Assembly (NCBI GenBank): GCA_022796875.1
Contig: JAAWJJ010000023.1
Span: 1 to 45,801 of the forward strand
From: Eubacterium sp.
GTDB taxonomy: Bacteria > Bacillota > Clostridia > Lachnospirales > Lachnospiraceae
Direction: 5' to 3'
DNA: 45,801 nt
Part shown: positions 16,930-24,845 of the stretch, piece after piece
Layout of the letters: every line of letters begins with the position of its first letter
How positions within the stretch are numbered: position 1 is the first letter of the stretch
Program-made: the position numbers and the translations under genes
The notes under the pieces: model-generated
What the model was told of the DNA's origin: nothing
Databases searched by the model: none
Seen by the model: only the letters and a program-made list of their open reading frames with translations

Positions 16930-17961
16930 TTATGCGGCTCTCTCTTTTTTTCGTTCCACCATAATCCACAACACTACAGGCGCTCCGAAGATCGCCGTCA
17001 CGGTGCTGATACTCAGCTCGGTCGGGGAAAGCATCGTTTTTGCAAGCAAGTCACAAAACAGGCAGAAAACGCTCCCGCCCAGAAAACAGGCCGGTATCAT
17101 CCAGATTGCTTCCGTGGTTTTCAAAAGCTTTTTTACCAGATGCGGCGTGGCAATCCCGACAAAGGAAATCGGTCCGGCAAACGCCACAATACACGCGGAC
17201 AAAATACTAGAGCAAATTACGATGCACATTTTTAAAGCCCGGAGGTTTACTCCCATATTCTGCGCGTACACTTCACCGAGCCGATACGCCCCGAGCGGCT
17301 TTGACATGAAAAAAATTACAAGAAACGTAACTGCGACAACAACGGTCATAACCTGTACGTTTTCCCAGGTCATCCCGGAAAAACTTCCCCTCGACCAGTT
17401 GTGCAGGTTTACGATTTCCGCATCGCTTGCAAACGTTACGATCAGCTCCGTGATCGCCGAACAGATATAGCCGATCATAACCCCGCTGACGACCAGCATG
17501 GACATCCGATTTACTCTGCGCGACATCAGCAGCACAAAGCCCATGGAAAGCATGGCTCCGATAAACGCCGCGATAATCATTGTTGCGGAAGTGACTTTGA
17601 TCGCCTTTCCCATAAGAAATACCGTCACCAGCGCCACAACCATTTTCGCTCCGGAAGAAATCCCCAGAACGAACGGCCCGGCAATCGGATTATTGAAAAA
17701 CGTCTGCAGCAGATACCCCGCGAGCGCCAGCGCGCCTCCAAGGATAAACACCGCGGCTGCTCTGGGAAGACGGATATCCCACAAAATCCTTACCACCGTT
17801 TCATCCTTTTCTGTTCCGGCTATCGTCCTTACAATATCCGGCAATTCAATTCTTATACTTCCGATACAGGTATTGAGCACGAGAAAAATGAGCGCGCCGG
17901 CGGCAAGTAAAATAATAGCCGCAATGTATCTGGATTTCCTGTTTTTCTGCATATGAACCAT
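16930..17961 (-). CDS. ABC transporter permease, FecCD/BtuC type
   Basis: This 343-residue membrane protein has about ten hydrophobic segments and family marks: LRLPRAA-type sequence (here IRLPRAAAVFILGGALALAG), LQTFFNNPIAGPFVLGISSG, a WSRGSFSGMTWENV loop, and FVGIATPHLVKK, the ATPase-contact motif. The start at 17961 follows AAGGGAAAGG. It is 12 bp downstream of the binding-protein gene and 34 bp upstream of the ATPase gene, so the three form one importer of the BtuCDF/siderophore class. Riboswitch control and cbi neighbours favour a cobalamin precursor or cobinamide as cargo. Confidence 0.93.
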   Translation of the reverse strand: MVHMQKNRKSRYIAAIILLAAGALIFLVLNTCIGSIRIELPDIVRTIAGTEKDETVVRILWDIRLPRAAAVFILGGALALAGYLLQTFFNNPIAGPFVLGISSGAKMVVALVTVFLMGKAIKVTSATMIIAAFIGAMLSMGFVLLMSRRVNRMSMLVVSGVMIGYICSAITELIVTFASDAEIVNLHNWSRGSFSGMTWENVQVMTVVVAVTFLVIFFMSKPLGAYRLGEVYAQNMGVNLRALKMCIVICSSILSACIVAFAGPISFVGIATPHLVKKLLKTTEAIWMIPACFLGGSVFCLFCDLLAKTMLSPTELSISTVTAIFGAPVVLWIMVERKKERAA

Positions 17962-17973
17962 AATCCCTTTCCC

Positions 17974-19122
17974 TTACTCTAAACGAAACAGATAGTGCAT
18001 ACTGTCTTCTTCTCCCTGAAGCATAGTGTGGATATCTTCCATCAGATAACCGATTGACAGGGACTGCTGGTACAGATCGTTTGTCGTACACCAGACGTTT
18101 CCTTCTTTCACAGCTTTAAAATCTTCCAGCGGCCCGCATTTATCCAGCAATTCTTCCAGCCCTGAAACGCCTCCGTCAATGGAACTGTTATAAATCAGAT
18201 AATCAGCGTCTTTTGCGCCGCTGTAAAACTCTTCTACCTGCATATTTACCGTAGAACGTTTTGTTTCCGGATCTCCCAGGTTTTCAAAAATGTATTTGCC
18301 TCCGGCCAGTTCTATCATTTTCGGGATGTAATCGGAAGACTGCCGCACCTGCACCAGGCCGTTTGAAGTAACGAAAAAAAACGCGACAGTTTTTTCCGTT
18401 CTTTCACCCGACGTTACTTTATCCAGAATTGCCGTCTGCCTTTCAAAGATCTGCTCCGCTTCCGACTCTTTCCCGAGCAGCGCCCCGTAAAATTTCACCC
18501 ATTCCACCCTGCCGAGCGGGTGGGACTCATAACTGGAATTTTCAATCATAACGGGAATCCCGAACTCTTCCAGTTTTTCCACAACTTCAGGGGAATGTGA
18601 GATCATCATATTTTCAATGGCAAGAGAACAGTTTTTTGAAACGATCATCTCATAATCCGGTTTATCATATTTGCCTGCATACAGGATATCGCCGTTTGCC
18701 ATGGCTTCCCTGGCATCTTCCACATACCAGCCGTCTTCTTTTTGTCCCGAAAAAGTAATCGCATCCAGTCCGTCGAGTTCGCTGAAAATATCCATGGCTG
18801 CCGACGCCACCAAATACAGGTCTTTCACTGGCCTCTGCAGCACCACAATTTCCGAATCCAGAGTTTCCGGCGCCTGCCCACCCTCCGGAACTACCAGGAA
18901 CTGCTTTCCGTCCGACTTTGTAGTCAGCATAGTATATCCGCCTTTATAATAATCTACCGCAAAGTTCTCAGCATACTGCAGTTCCATACTGCTTTCATAA
19001 ACCAGCTCCGCTTTTTCTTCCGCCTGTGCTCCGGAATCGGAAGAAGGACTGGTGCAGCCACACAGCCCCAACAGTCCTGCCAAAAGCAAACCTATAATAA
19101 CCGTCTTTTTTCTTCCTCTCAT
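17974..19122 (-). CDS. ABC transporter substrate-binding lipoprotein, BtuF/FecB type
   Basis: This protein of about 382 residues has a lipoprotein signal (basic RGRKK, hydrophobic VIIGLLLAGLLGL, then CGC with the lipobox). The mature part is a type III periplasmic-binding-protein fold (PF01497): LYLVASAAMDIFSELDG in lobe 1, a linking helix, and VAFFFVTSNG with the FENLG region in lobe 2. An ATG at 19122 is preferred because GAGGGG lies just upstream; an ATG at 19134 overlaps the previous stop as ATGA and is the alternative. It captures the cargo for the permease/ATPase genes that follow. Corrinoid is the likely ligand by context. Confidence 0.9.
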   Translation of the reverse strand: MRGRKKTVIIGLLLAGLLGLCGCTSPSSDSGAQAEEKAELVYESSMELQYAENFAVDYYKGGYTMLTTKSDGKQFLVVPEGGQAPETLDSEIVVLQRPVKDLYLVASAAMDIFSELDGLDAITFSGQKEDGWYVEDAREAMANGDILYAGKYDKPDYEMIVSKNCSLAIENMMISHSPEVVEKLEEFGIPVMIENSSYESHPLGRVEWVKFYGALLGKESEAEQIFERQTAILDKVTSGERTEKTVAFFFVTSNGLVQVRQSSDYIPKMIELAGGKYIFENLGDPETKRSTVNMQVEEFYSGAKDADYLIYNSSIDGGVSGLEELLDKCGPLEDFKAVKEGNVWCTTNDLYQQSLSIGYLMEDIHTMLQGEEDSMHYLFRLE

Positions 19123-19130
19123 GTTTCCCC

Positions 19131-19997
19131 TCATTCTGCCTGCTTCATCGTATCCGAATGAAACGTAAGCGTATATTCCACTTCATGAGGCCTGCTCATG
19201 GCCACGGTATCGCCGATCACATTTATCGGCTGGTCAAAACCTGGAACGGGAATCTCAAATGCAGAATTGCCGTCCTTATTTACCGGCAGGTATTTTTCTC
19301 CGTCTACGATCATGTAATCGTAGTTCGGGCTGTCCCATTGTACAAGGGCAGTTGTATCTTTTCCTGCAACCGTAACGGTTGCGGGCGAAACCAGTTCCGC
19401 CCGGCCGCTTCCGCCGTCAAAAGTAAACTCTACGGTATAAGCGCCGTCTTCGAAAGCCAGTTCTTCCTTAGAATCGCCGGCTTCCATCGGCGCCGGATTG
19501 CTGACGCTTACTTTATGGTCGTACCATTTCCCTTTTGTTCCGATCAGGGCCACGTCAAATTCTTCTTCCAGCACAGGAACCGGAATATCGAAACCATATA
19601 CTACTTCGGTCATGCCGTCGCTGTATGTAACGGTATCTTCGGTTGGCATAAGCAGTTCCGCTCCGTCTTTTTTAGCGTCTTCGGCAAGTCCCTGATAAAG
19701 ATTTACAATATTTTTGGAAGCCAGGGAAACATGGATCGTCATCTTTCCGTCTTCTACCGTCAGCGTCCCTTTTCCGTCGCAGGCTTCGCTGATATGGAAC
19801 ATTCCACTGTCCGTCTTAAATTCTGCCGTATAGATCCCGTCCGACAATTCCGCCGCCGTTTCGCCTGCGGGTTCCGAAGCTGTATCCGCCGCATTTTGTC
19901 CCGGCGTGTTTTGTTCCTGCGCGCCTTTATCGGCGCAGCCTCCAATCAAAACCGCAAACAGCATCATACTGGCTATTACCATTATTTTCTTCTTCAT
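19131..19997 (-). CDS. Lipoprotein with two tandem NEAT-like beta-sandwich domains
   Basis: This 288-residue protein has a lipoprotein signal (MKKKIMVIASMMLFAVLIGG then C) and a short Gln/Asn/Ala linker. Two related beta-rich modules follow. Module 1 (about 53-168) starts DGIYTAEFKTDSG and includes LASKNIVNLYQGLAEDA and FDIPVPVLEEEF. Module 2 (about 185-285) starts DGAYTVEFTFDGGSG and includes SPNYDYMIVDGEKY, AFEIPVPGFD and VIGDTVAMS. The layout resembles heme-binding NEAT/Shp-type domains, in which tyrosines hold heme, but I cannot confirm that family from sequence alone. Module 2 closely matches the protein at 40089-40670. Position between an exported CbiK-type chelatase and a BtuF-type lipoprotein suggests surface binding of a tetrapyrrole or metal. 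Confidence 0.7.
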   Translation of the reverse strand: MKKKIMVIASMMLFAVLIGGCADKGAQEQNTPGQNAADTASEPAGETAAELSDGIYTAEFKTDSGMFHISEACDGKGTLTVEDGKMTIHVSLASKNIVNLYQGLAEDAKKDGAELLMPTEDTVTYSDGMTEVVYGFDIPVPVLEEEFDVALIGTKGKWYDHKVSVSNPAPMEAGDSKEELAFEDGAYTVEFTFDGGSGRAELVSPATVTVAGKDTTALVQWDSPNYDYMIVDGEKYLPVNKDGNSAFEIPVPGFDQPINVIGDTVAMSRPHEVEYTLTFHSDTMKQAE

Positions 19998-20041
19998 TGC
20001 AAATCCCTCTCTTTGCAGTAGTATACTTGTTTTTCCTGTTA

Positions 20042-21325
20042 TTACTGATTCATAACGGCCGCTGTATGTTCTACATAAATATTTTGAATCGCTTCAATCG
20101 AGCCTAGTCCGGAAACCTGTGCGTCTACACTGTCAAAATTGCCGGATACCCTGAACATACTGAGCCAGGAATCTTCCTCCTCGCCTGCCATATCGTTATT
20201 GGCATGATCGCCTGCCACTACCATCAGCGGCCGGAGAATCACTTTTTTGTAACCGGCCTGTTTTACGGCATCCATAACCGCTTCACAGGAAGTTTCTTCC
20301 GGCTCCCCTTCTACCGTACCGATAAACACATTTTCGTATCCGAGTTCTCCCATCTGGGACTGCATCTGGCTGTAGGAAACTTTTGCCGTGTGGGAAGTTC
20401 CGTGTCCCATAAATACAAAAGCAGCTCCGTCTTCTTTTGCCGCGTCCAGGCTGTCATAGCCTGCTGCCTTTACCGATTCTTCCGTAATCGCTTTTGCCAC
20501 TGCCTCTTTATCGGCATTGATTACCGTTGCATCTTCTCCGACTTCGCCCAGCAGCGGTTCCGCTATTTTAACCGTTTCAAACTTGTCCTGATTTGCTTCC
20601 ACCGCTTCCATCAGTTCGTCATATTCCGCTCCGTGCATCAGATGCGTCGGCTGTATGATCAGATTTTTTACTCCGTTTTCAATTGCGCGGGCCAGCGCCT
20701 GATCCATATTGTCAATGGCTTCTCCGTCGCGCGCCTGTACATGATTGATAATAATCTGCGACGTAAACGCTCTTCTTACCGACCAGTCAGGATTTGCCGC
20801 CTGTATCGCGTCTTCAATTCCTTTGATATCTTCTACGCGGCTGTCATTAAAGGATGTCCCAAAACTGACGACAAGAATTTCGTTTTCACCGATCTCATCC
20901 TGATTTCGCGGATCGTCCAAAGAGGCATCCCCGGTATCTCTTCCAAAATAGTCCGGATCCGCTTCTTCGCCTTCTACCAGTTCTTTCTGCTCGTCCGACA
21001 GCGCATCCCATGCTGCTTTTGCATTTGTACACTGTTCATCCGTTTCGTCAGTTCTCTCCTGCACGTAGATGGCGTCAATCATTTCTGCCACTTCATCCGC
21101 TGCGGCCTGATCTGCATTTTCTGCCTGATCCGCACCTGCCGTATTTTCCATGTCAGATACCTCCTCCTGCTCCGTAGCCGCATTACTTTCCTCTGCCGAT
21201 CCGGCGGCTCCGCCCGTTTCTTCTGTCTTCCCGTCAGTTTCCTGGCCTCCGCCGGAACAGCCGGCCACAACCAGCGTACCTGCCATGGTTGCCGCCAACA
21301 GCGCCATAATTAATTTTCTTTTCAT
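20042..21325 (-). CDS. cbiK: Exported (lipoprotein) CbiK-type sirohydrochlorin cobaltochelatase
   Basis: The C-terminal part (about 149-427) is a CbiK-family chelatase: ILVVSFGTSFNDSR, the catalytic His in IQPTHLMHGAEYDEL (H228), a conserved Glu in AEPLLGE (E256), the second His in VFMGHGTSHTAKVSY (H308), and LRPLMVVAGDHANNDM. CbiK normally inserts cobalt into sirohydrochlorin in the cytoplasm. Here the protein begins with a lipoprotein signal (MKRKLIMALLAATMAGTLVV, AG, C23), then an acidic linker and a small helical module near 76-118 ending DALSDEQKELVEG. GAGGAG before 21325 sets the start. It is the first gene behind the riboswitch. Secretion could mean an extracytoplasmic chelatase or metal/heme binder; periplasmic CbiK is known in Desulfovibrio. 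Confidence 0.9.
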   Translation of the reverse strand: MKRKLIMALLAATMAGTLVVAGCSGGGQETDGKTEETGGAAGSAEESNAATEQEEVSDMENTAGADQAENADQAAADEVAEMIDAIYVQERTDETDEQCTNAKAAWDALSDEQKELVEGEEADPDYFGRDTGDASLDDPRNQDEIGENEILVVSFGTSFNDSRVEDIKGIEDAIQAANPDWSVRRAFTSQIIINHVQARDGEAIDNMDQALARAIENGVKNLIIQPTHLMHGAEYDELMEAVEANQDKFETVKIAEPLLGEVGEDATVINADKEAVAKAITEESVKAAGYDSLDAAKEDGAAFVFMGHGTSHTAKVSYSQMQSQMGELGYENVFIGTVEGEPEETSCEAVMDAVKQAGYKKVILRPLMVVAGDHANNDMAGEEEDSWLSMFRVSGNFDSVDAQVSGLGSIEAIQNIYVEHTAAVMNQ

Positions 21326-21465
21326 TTTTGATCTCCTCTTTTCTTTTTTTTGCTTTACTATCAAGTGTTGTGTAGTTCATTGACGCCAGAAAATTCTTTT
21401 TCAATTTTTCATACCAGCACAAAAGCGCGCATCCGTTTTATTTCACTGGATACCCCTTACTGATA

Positions 21466-21508
21466 AAATAAAAAAAGCCTCTTTTCTGACCGCCAATCAG
21501 TAAAAGAG
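21466..21508 (-). terminator. Intrinsic terminator of the riboswitch expression platform
   Basis: On the minus strand CTCTTTTACTGA pairs with TCAGAAAAGAG around a 7-nt loop, followed by GCTTTTTTTATTTT. It lies between the aptamer and the cbiK start, so it is the likely off-switch. An upstream hairpin containing GCTATT/AATAGC and AAACCT/AGGTTT (about 21530-21580) could be part of the alternative fold. Confidence 0.8.
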
Positions 21509-21599
21509 CGCAATCGCATAATAAAATAAACCTCCGGCAGATGCTATTGTGTACTTAAAAATAGCGTAAGGTTTAATTTTATTATCATCGGTTTGCGAC

Positions 21600-21800
21600 C
21601 AATTACTCGTGGCCGGTGGAAATATTTCCACTCCATACTACAGGCAGGTCTCCTGACTTACGTATCTTCATCCAAGGCCGCCTTCCCAATTTCTCAGTGG
21701 CATTTGTGGCCTTGCACTCCACGCTTACAGTGACGAGTTCGTACAGGATTTGCACCTGTTTCCCTTTTAATCGGATAATTAACATTATCTGAACCTGTTG
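21600..21800 (-). promoter_or_regulatory. Cobalamin riboswitch 1
   Basis: The minus strand carries the classic aptamer series: AAAAGGGAAACAGGTGCAAA, then GTCACTGTAAGCGTGGAGTGC, GCCACTG, GGGAAGGCGG, and the B12 box AAGTCAGGAGACCTGCCTG (plus 21642-21660). A GC-rich hairpin GGTGGAAATATTTCCACC-like segment follows the B12 box. It precedes the cbiK-to-cbiA operon, with a terminator downstream, so high adenosylcobalamin should stop transcription of the biosynthetic operon. Confidence 0.95.
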
Positions 21801-21805
21801 TTAAT

Positions 21806-21834
21806 ACCATATCATAATTTTATACGGTTGTAAA
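21806..21834 (-). promoter_or_regulatory. Probable promoter of cobalamin operon 1
   Basis: On the minus strand TTTACA (21829-21834) and TATGGT (21806-21811) are spaced by 17 bases, just upstream of the riboswitch and just after the tadA stop at 21846. The -10 box is only a partial match to consensus. Confidence 0.55.
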
Positions 21835-21845
21835 TGAAATCGCCA

Positions 21846-22331
21846 TTACTTTTTTGTATTATTCCGGACTGCCTTTTTCTTTTCCCGAAGCATTTTAAAA
21901 AAACCGCTCAGCATTTCCGAACATTCTTTTTCCAATATCCCGTCTATAATTTCAACCTGATGGTTAAACTTTTCCATTTGCAGAAGGTTTAAGACAGAAC
22001 CTGCACATCCAGCTTTTGGATTATAGCTTCCGAGCACCACCGTCTTCATTCTGGACTGCACGATCGCGCCGGCGCACATCTGGCACGGCTCTAACGTTAC
22101 ATACATAGTACAGTCTTCCAGGCGCCAGTCGCCTGTTTTTTTACAGGCTTTTCGTATGGCCGCCAATTCTGCATGTGCTAACGCGCTTTTATCGGTATTC
22201 CTTCTGTTGTATCCCCGCGCAATTATTTTGTCATTCTGCACAATCACACAGCCGATCGGAACTTCCTCAAGCGCATATGCTTTTTTTGCCTGTTTTATCG
22301 CGGCTTTCATATATTTTTCATGATTCAACAT
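21846..22331 (-). CDS. tadA: tRNA-specific adenosine deaminase
   Basis: This 161-residue zinc deaminase changes adenosine-34 to inosine in tRNA-Arg (ACG). It shows the CDA-fold motifs: the zinc ligand and proton shuttle in HAELAAIRKA, and PCQMCAGAIVQSR with the two zinc cysteines; YVTLEPC precedes. The start follows AAGGGA. A lysine-rich tail ends the protein. It is transcribed toward the cobalamin riboswitch but belongs to housekeeping functions. A divergent GNAT gene begins 126 bp away. Confidence 0.95.
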   Translation of the reverse strand: MLNHEKYMKAAIKQAKKAYALEEVPIGCVIVQNDKIIARGYNRRNTDKSALAHAELAAIRKACKKTGDWRLEDCTMYVTLEPCQMCAGAIVQSRMKTVVLGSYNPKAGCAGSVLNLLQMEKFNHQVEIIDGILEKECSEMLSGFFKMLREKKKAVRNNTKK

Positions 22332-22344
22332 ACTGTTTCCCTTA

Positions 22345-22424
22345 CAGCTATCCTTTTTATCGCTTTCTGTTTACGATTTCTTCTGCAGCTATCCTTTCAA
22401 TCGCTTTCTATTATATGGTATAAT
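22345..22424. promoter_or_regulatory. tadA/GNAT intergenic region: 25-bp imperfect direct repeat and extended -10 promoter
   Basis: CAGCTATCCTTT-TATCGCTTTCT-type sequence occurs twice (22345-22369 and 22386-22410, period 41) with few differences. A TGGTATAAT extended -10 element follows at 22416-22424 on the plus strand, about 34 bp before the GNAT start. The repeats may be regulator sites or simple duplication. Confidence 0.45.
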
Positions 22425-22457
22425 ATTGTTAAAAGCAAACATGTGAGGATACTTCCT

Positions 22458-23024
22458 ATGAATTATGAATATATGACCGACCGCCTGGTCTTAAAAATAC
22501 TTGACGCCTCTTATGCGCAAAACGCACTTCAGTTTTTTACAGAAAACAGGGATATTTTTGAACCGTTTGAACCTTCCAAACCCGAAAATTTCTATACGTA
22601 TAATTATCAGCGTTCCCTTATGACCTGCGAATATCAAATGGCCCTTAAGCTGAACTTTATCCGGTTCTGGGTTTTCTTAAAAGAGGACCCGGATACCGTT
22701 ATCGGTACGGTGTCTTACCAGAATTTTTTTAAAACGCCCTATCAAAAATGTCAAACTGGATACCGCTTTGACCGTCGGTATTGGCATAACGGCTATGCCA
22801 CGGAAGCTCTCGATTTTGCAAACCGGATTATCTTCCGTGAACTTTCCATCCATCGGATTGAGGCATATGTTATGCCGGAAAACCAGCTCTCGATCCGGCT
22901 TTTGGAACGGCTGAATTTTATCCGCGAGGGTTTCTGCCGTTCCTGTATTAATATTTGCGGTCGCTGGACAGACCATTATCTGTATGCATTGCTGTCCGAG
23001 GACATTAACAGCTTGCACCAGTAA
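22458..23024 (+). CDS. GNAT-family N-acetyltransferase, RimJ/RimL type
   Basis: This 188-residue protein opens MNYEYMTDRLVLKILD, as in RimJ/RimL-like acetyltransferases. It continues with IGTVSYQNFF, the acetyl-CoA-binding helix region DRRYWHNGYATEALDFA (a variant of the Q/RxxGxG/A pattern) and AYVMPENQLSIRLLERLNFIREG, the typical C-terminal section. It probably acetylates an amine on a protein N-terminus or small molecule; the substrate is unknown. GAGGAT seven bases before 22458 sets the start. Its last 49 bp overlap the convergent gene ending at 22976. Confidence 0.85.
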   Translation: MNYEYMTDRLVLKILDASYAQNALQFFTENRDIFEPFEPSKPENFYTYNYQRSLMTCEYQMALKLNFIRFWVFLKEDPDTVIGTVSYQNFFKTPYQKCQTGYRFDRRYWHNGYATEALDFANRIIFRELSIHRIEAYVMPENQLSIRLLERLNFIREGFCRSCINICGRWTDHYLYALLSEDINSLHQ

Positions 23025-24196
23025 CCGGATTTTCCAGTACGAAATTCCGCTTGTTTTTCCAGATAAAATTCAGGAAACCCAAAAATAGCCGCCAGCACTT
23101 TTTCCTGATTACTAAACACTCCCGGAATCCCTATAAAATGGCAAGCAGCACGGTTTTCCTGGTTAATCCTGCCGTAGAGCAGAAAACGATAGTTAAAAAA
23201 TCCATGCAGCAAAAAACTGTTATTGCCCAGGTTCCATAATTCCTCTGGCAGCAGACGCAGATCTTTCAGATCAATTTTAACTGCTGTAATATCCTTTCCT
23301 TCTACCGGAGCGAAACACTCCCTGCTGCTGCTTAACATCTGCCACATTTGCTCCCAGTCCGACGCGATTTCCCATGTAGGAGCCGACTTTTTTGACGGCT
23401 TTTGTTCTTTTCCCGTCATATCATATGCCAACTGCTGCATATGAAGTACGTTTTCCCTGTCCTGCGGAATTTTTTCTGAATTTTTTTCTTCCGTCTGTAT
23501 ATCCGGTTCCGCCACTGGTTCGCCGGATGTTGACGCTCCTCCTGTTTCCGGTTCGGCTATGGCTTTTGATTCGATTACGGCTTCCAGTTCGGCCATTGGT
23601 TCCGGCTCAGTTACAGCTTTTGATTCGATCACGGTTTCCGATCCAACCACTGGTTTGCCGGACGTTGGCGATTCTCCTGCTTCCGGTTCAGCTCCTGTTT
23701 TCGGTTCAGTTACGGCTTCCGGCTCAGTTACGGCTTTTGATGCGATCACAGCTTCCGGTTCAGCTCCTGTTTTCGGTTCGGTTACGGCTTCCGGCTGCCA
23801 CACACGGAACTGCTGACGGATAATATCTTTATTATCCCATTGGCCGGCAATCATATCATTGTCGTCAAGCGGAATCAGTATACCGTTAATATTCTGATAA
23901 TCAAACGGACTGCCGCCTATTTTTTCGGCGGAAAATATCTGGATGAACTTTACTATTCCACGTTTTACTTCCGTTTTTCCGATTTCAATTCCCCATAAAA
24001 TATTTTCACTTTCTGTCTGTTCTTCCCGGCTAAACATGTATATCGGCAATACGTTGTCTTCCTGCGGTAAACCTTTTAAATGTATTTCGATCCGACATTG
24101 ATTATTTTGCAGTTCTATCTTTGCAAAACCGACATTTTGCACTTTTTCTTTTTGGCACCAGTATAAATATATAACAAATCTACGATATCCTGCCAT
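22976..24196 (-). CDS. Repeat-rich protein of unknown function with conserved N- and C-terminal domains (DUF6128-like)
   Basis: This 406-residue protein starts MAGYRRFVIYLYWCQKEK and continues GFAKIELQNNQCRIEIHLKG, a pattern I associate with a Lachnospiraceae family of unknown function (DUF6128, from memory). The N-terminal domain covers residues 1-140. A Pro/Glu/Ala/Thr/Val low-complexity stretch (about 140-245) repeats units such as EAVTEPKTGAEP and ESKAVTEPE. The C-terminal domain (about 275-400) includes WEQMWQMLSS and LPEELWNLGNNSFLLHGFFNY and ends in an IGIPGVFSNQEKVLAAIFGF stretch. No signal peptide or membrane span is seen. Function unknown. The start at 24196 follows GGTGGGG. Its 3' end overlaps the GNAT gene by 49 bp, tail to tail. 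Confidence 0.75.
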   Translation of the reverse strand: MAGYRRFVIYLYWCQKEKVQNVGFAKIELQNNQCRIEIHLKGLPQEDNVLPIYMFSREEQTESENILWGIEIGKTEVKRGIVKFIQIFSAEKIGGSPFDYQNINGILIPLDDNDMIAGQWDNKDIIRQQFRVWQPEAVTEPKTGAEPEAVIASKAVTEPEAVTEPKTGAEPEAGESPTSGKPVVGSETVIESKAVTEPEPMAELEAVIESKAIAEPETGGASTSGEPVAEPDIQTEEKNSEKIPQDRENVLHMQQLAYDMTGKEQKPSKKSAPTWEIASDWEQMWQMLSSSRECFAPVEGKDITAVKIDLKDLRLLPEELWNLGNNSFLLHGFFNYRFLLYGRINQENRAACHFIGIPGVFSNQEKVLAAIFGFPEFYLEKQAEFRTGKSGYWCKLLMSSDSNAYR

Positions 24197-24268
24197 TTTC
24201 CCCACCTGCTATTCGATATATTAATAAATATTCCCGGAAAAAATTTTTATGATTTTTTGTTTTTCCTA

Positions 24269-24323
24269 TTGACAGATTAAGATTCATAAATTATATTAAT
24301 CCTAATAACAATTACTATTATTA
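24269..24323 (+). promoter_or_regulatory. perR promoter with PerR/Fur-type box
   Basis: TTGACA (24269-24274) and TATATT (24292-24297) are spaced by 17 bases. Just downstream TAATAACAATTACTATTATTA (24303-24323) is a dyad that matches the PerR-box style and is nearly the same as the site before the rubrerythrin gene. This fits autorepression. Confidence 0.75.
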
Positions 24324-24337
24324 AAGAGAGGATCTCA

Positions 24338-24724
24338 ATGCTGAAATACAGTAAACAGCGGGAAGCAATTAAAAATTATCTTCTCGTACACAGAACCCAT
24401 CCTACTGCTGAAACGGTTTATACGGCCCTGAAAGATGAATTTCCAAATATCAGCCTGGGAACGGTTTACCGGAATTTATCTTTATTAGCAGACATTGGGG
24501 AAATACAAAAGCTTCATATCGACAATGGTGCCGACCGTTTTGACGGTAATCTTTCCCCGCATTACCATGCTATTTGCAAAACATGCGGAAAAGTAGACGA
24601 TATTCCGTTGGAGAATACGGATTTTATCAATCAACTGGCCGGAATCCATTACGACGGAACCGTACAAGAGCATCGTATTTATTTTTACGGCCAATGTTCG
24701 GAATGTTCCAAAAACAACTTTTAA
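24338..24724 (+). CDS. perR: Peroxide-responsive repressor, Fur family (PerR)
   Basis: This 128-residue Fur-family regulator has the winged helix with THPTAETVYTALKDEFPNIS and LGTVYRNLSLL. The metal/dimer domain holds the PerR-type sensing section RFDGNLSPHYHAICKTCGK, with Asp where PerR carries its sensing Asp, and zinc cysteines in CKTCG and CSEC near the C-terminus. PerR represses peroxide-defence genes and is inactivated by metal-catalysed oxidation of its histidines. GAGAGGAT precedes the ATG. The dyad in its own promoter and the twin in the next gene's promoter support a small regulon including reverse rubrerythrin. Confidence 0.9.
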   Translation: MLKYSKQREAIKNYLLVHRTHPTAETVYTALKDEFPNISLGTVYRNLSLLADIGEIQKLHIDNGADRFDGNLSPHYHAICKTCGKVDDIPLENTDFINQLAGIHYDGTVQEHRIYFYGQCSECSKNNF

Positions 24725-24774
24725 AATGATGGAAAACGATATATAATATTTGGAAAAATGTAAATAATATGATA

Positions 24775-24833
24775 TTGACATACCTCAATTATCATGTTAG
24801 AATATTAAAAATTAGTAATAATTACTATTATTA
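24775..24833 (+). promoter_or_regulatory. Reverse rubrerythrin promoter with PerR/Fur-type box
   Basis: TTGACA (24775-24780) and TAGAAT (24798-24803) are spaced by 17 bases. TAGTAATAATTACTATTATTA (24813-24833) lies between the -10 box and the ribosome binding site and shares ATTACTATTATTA with the perR promoter, so PerR binding would block transcription. Confidence 0.8.
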
Positions 24834-24845
24834 AGGAGGAAGAAA

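Noticed and set aside
19158..20021. Long open frame on the plus strand across the NEAT-like lipoprotein gene
   Set aside because: It is the antisense shadow of a gene with signal peptide, good ribosome binding site and operon context; its own translation is Phe/Arg/Cys-rich without known motifs.
20204..21313. 369-codon plus-strand frame opposite cbiK
   Set aside because: Antisense shadow of a gene with clear CbiK motifs; the translation has no recognisable domain.
23392..23823. Plus-strand frames opposite the Glu/Pro/Ala repeat
   Set aside because: They exist only because the repeat on the minus strand lacks stops in several frames.
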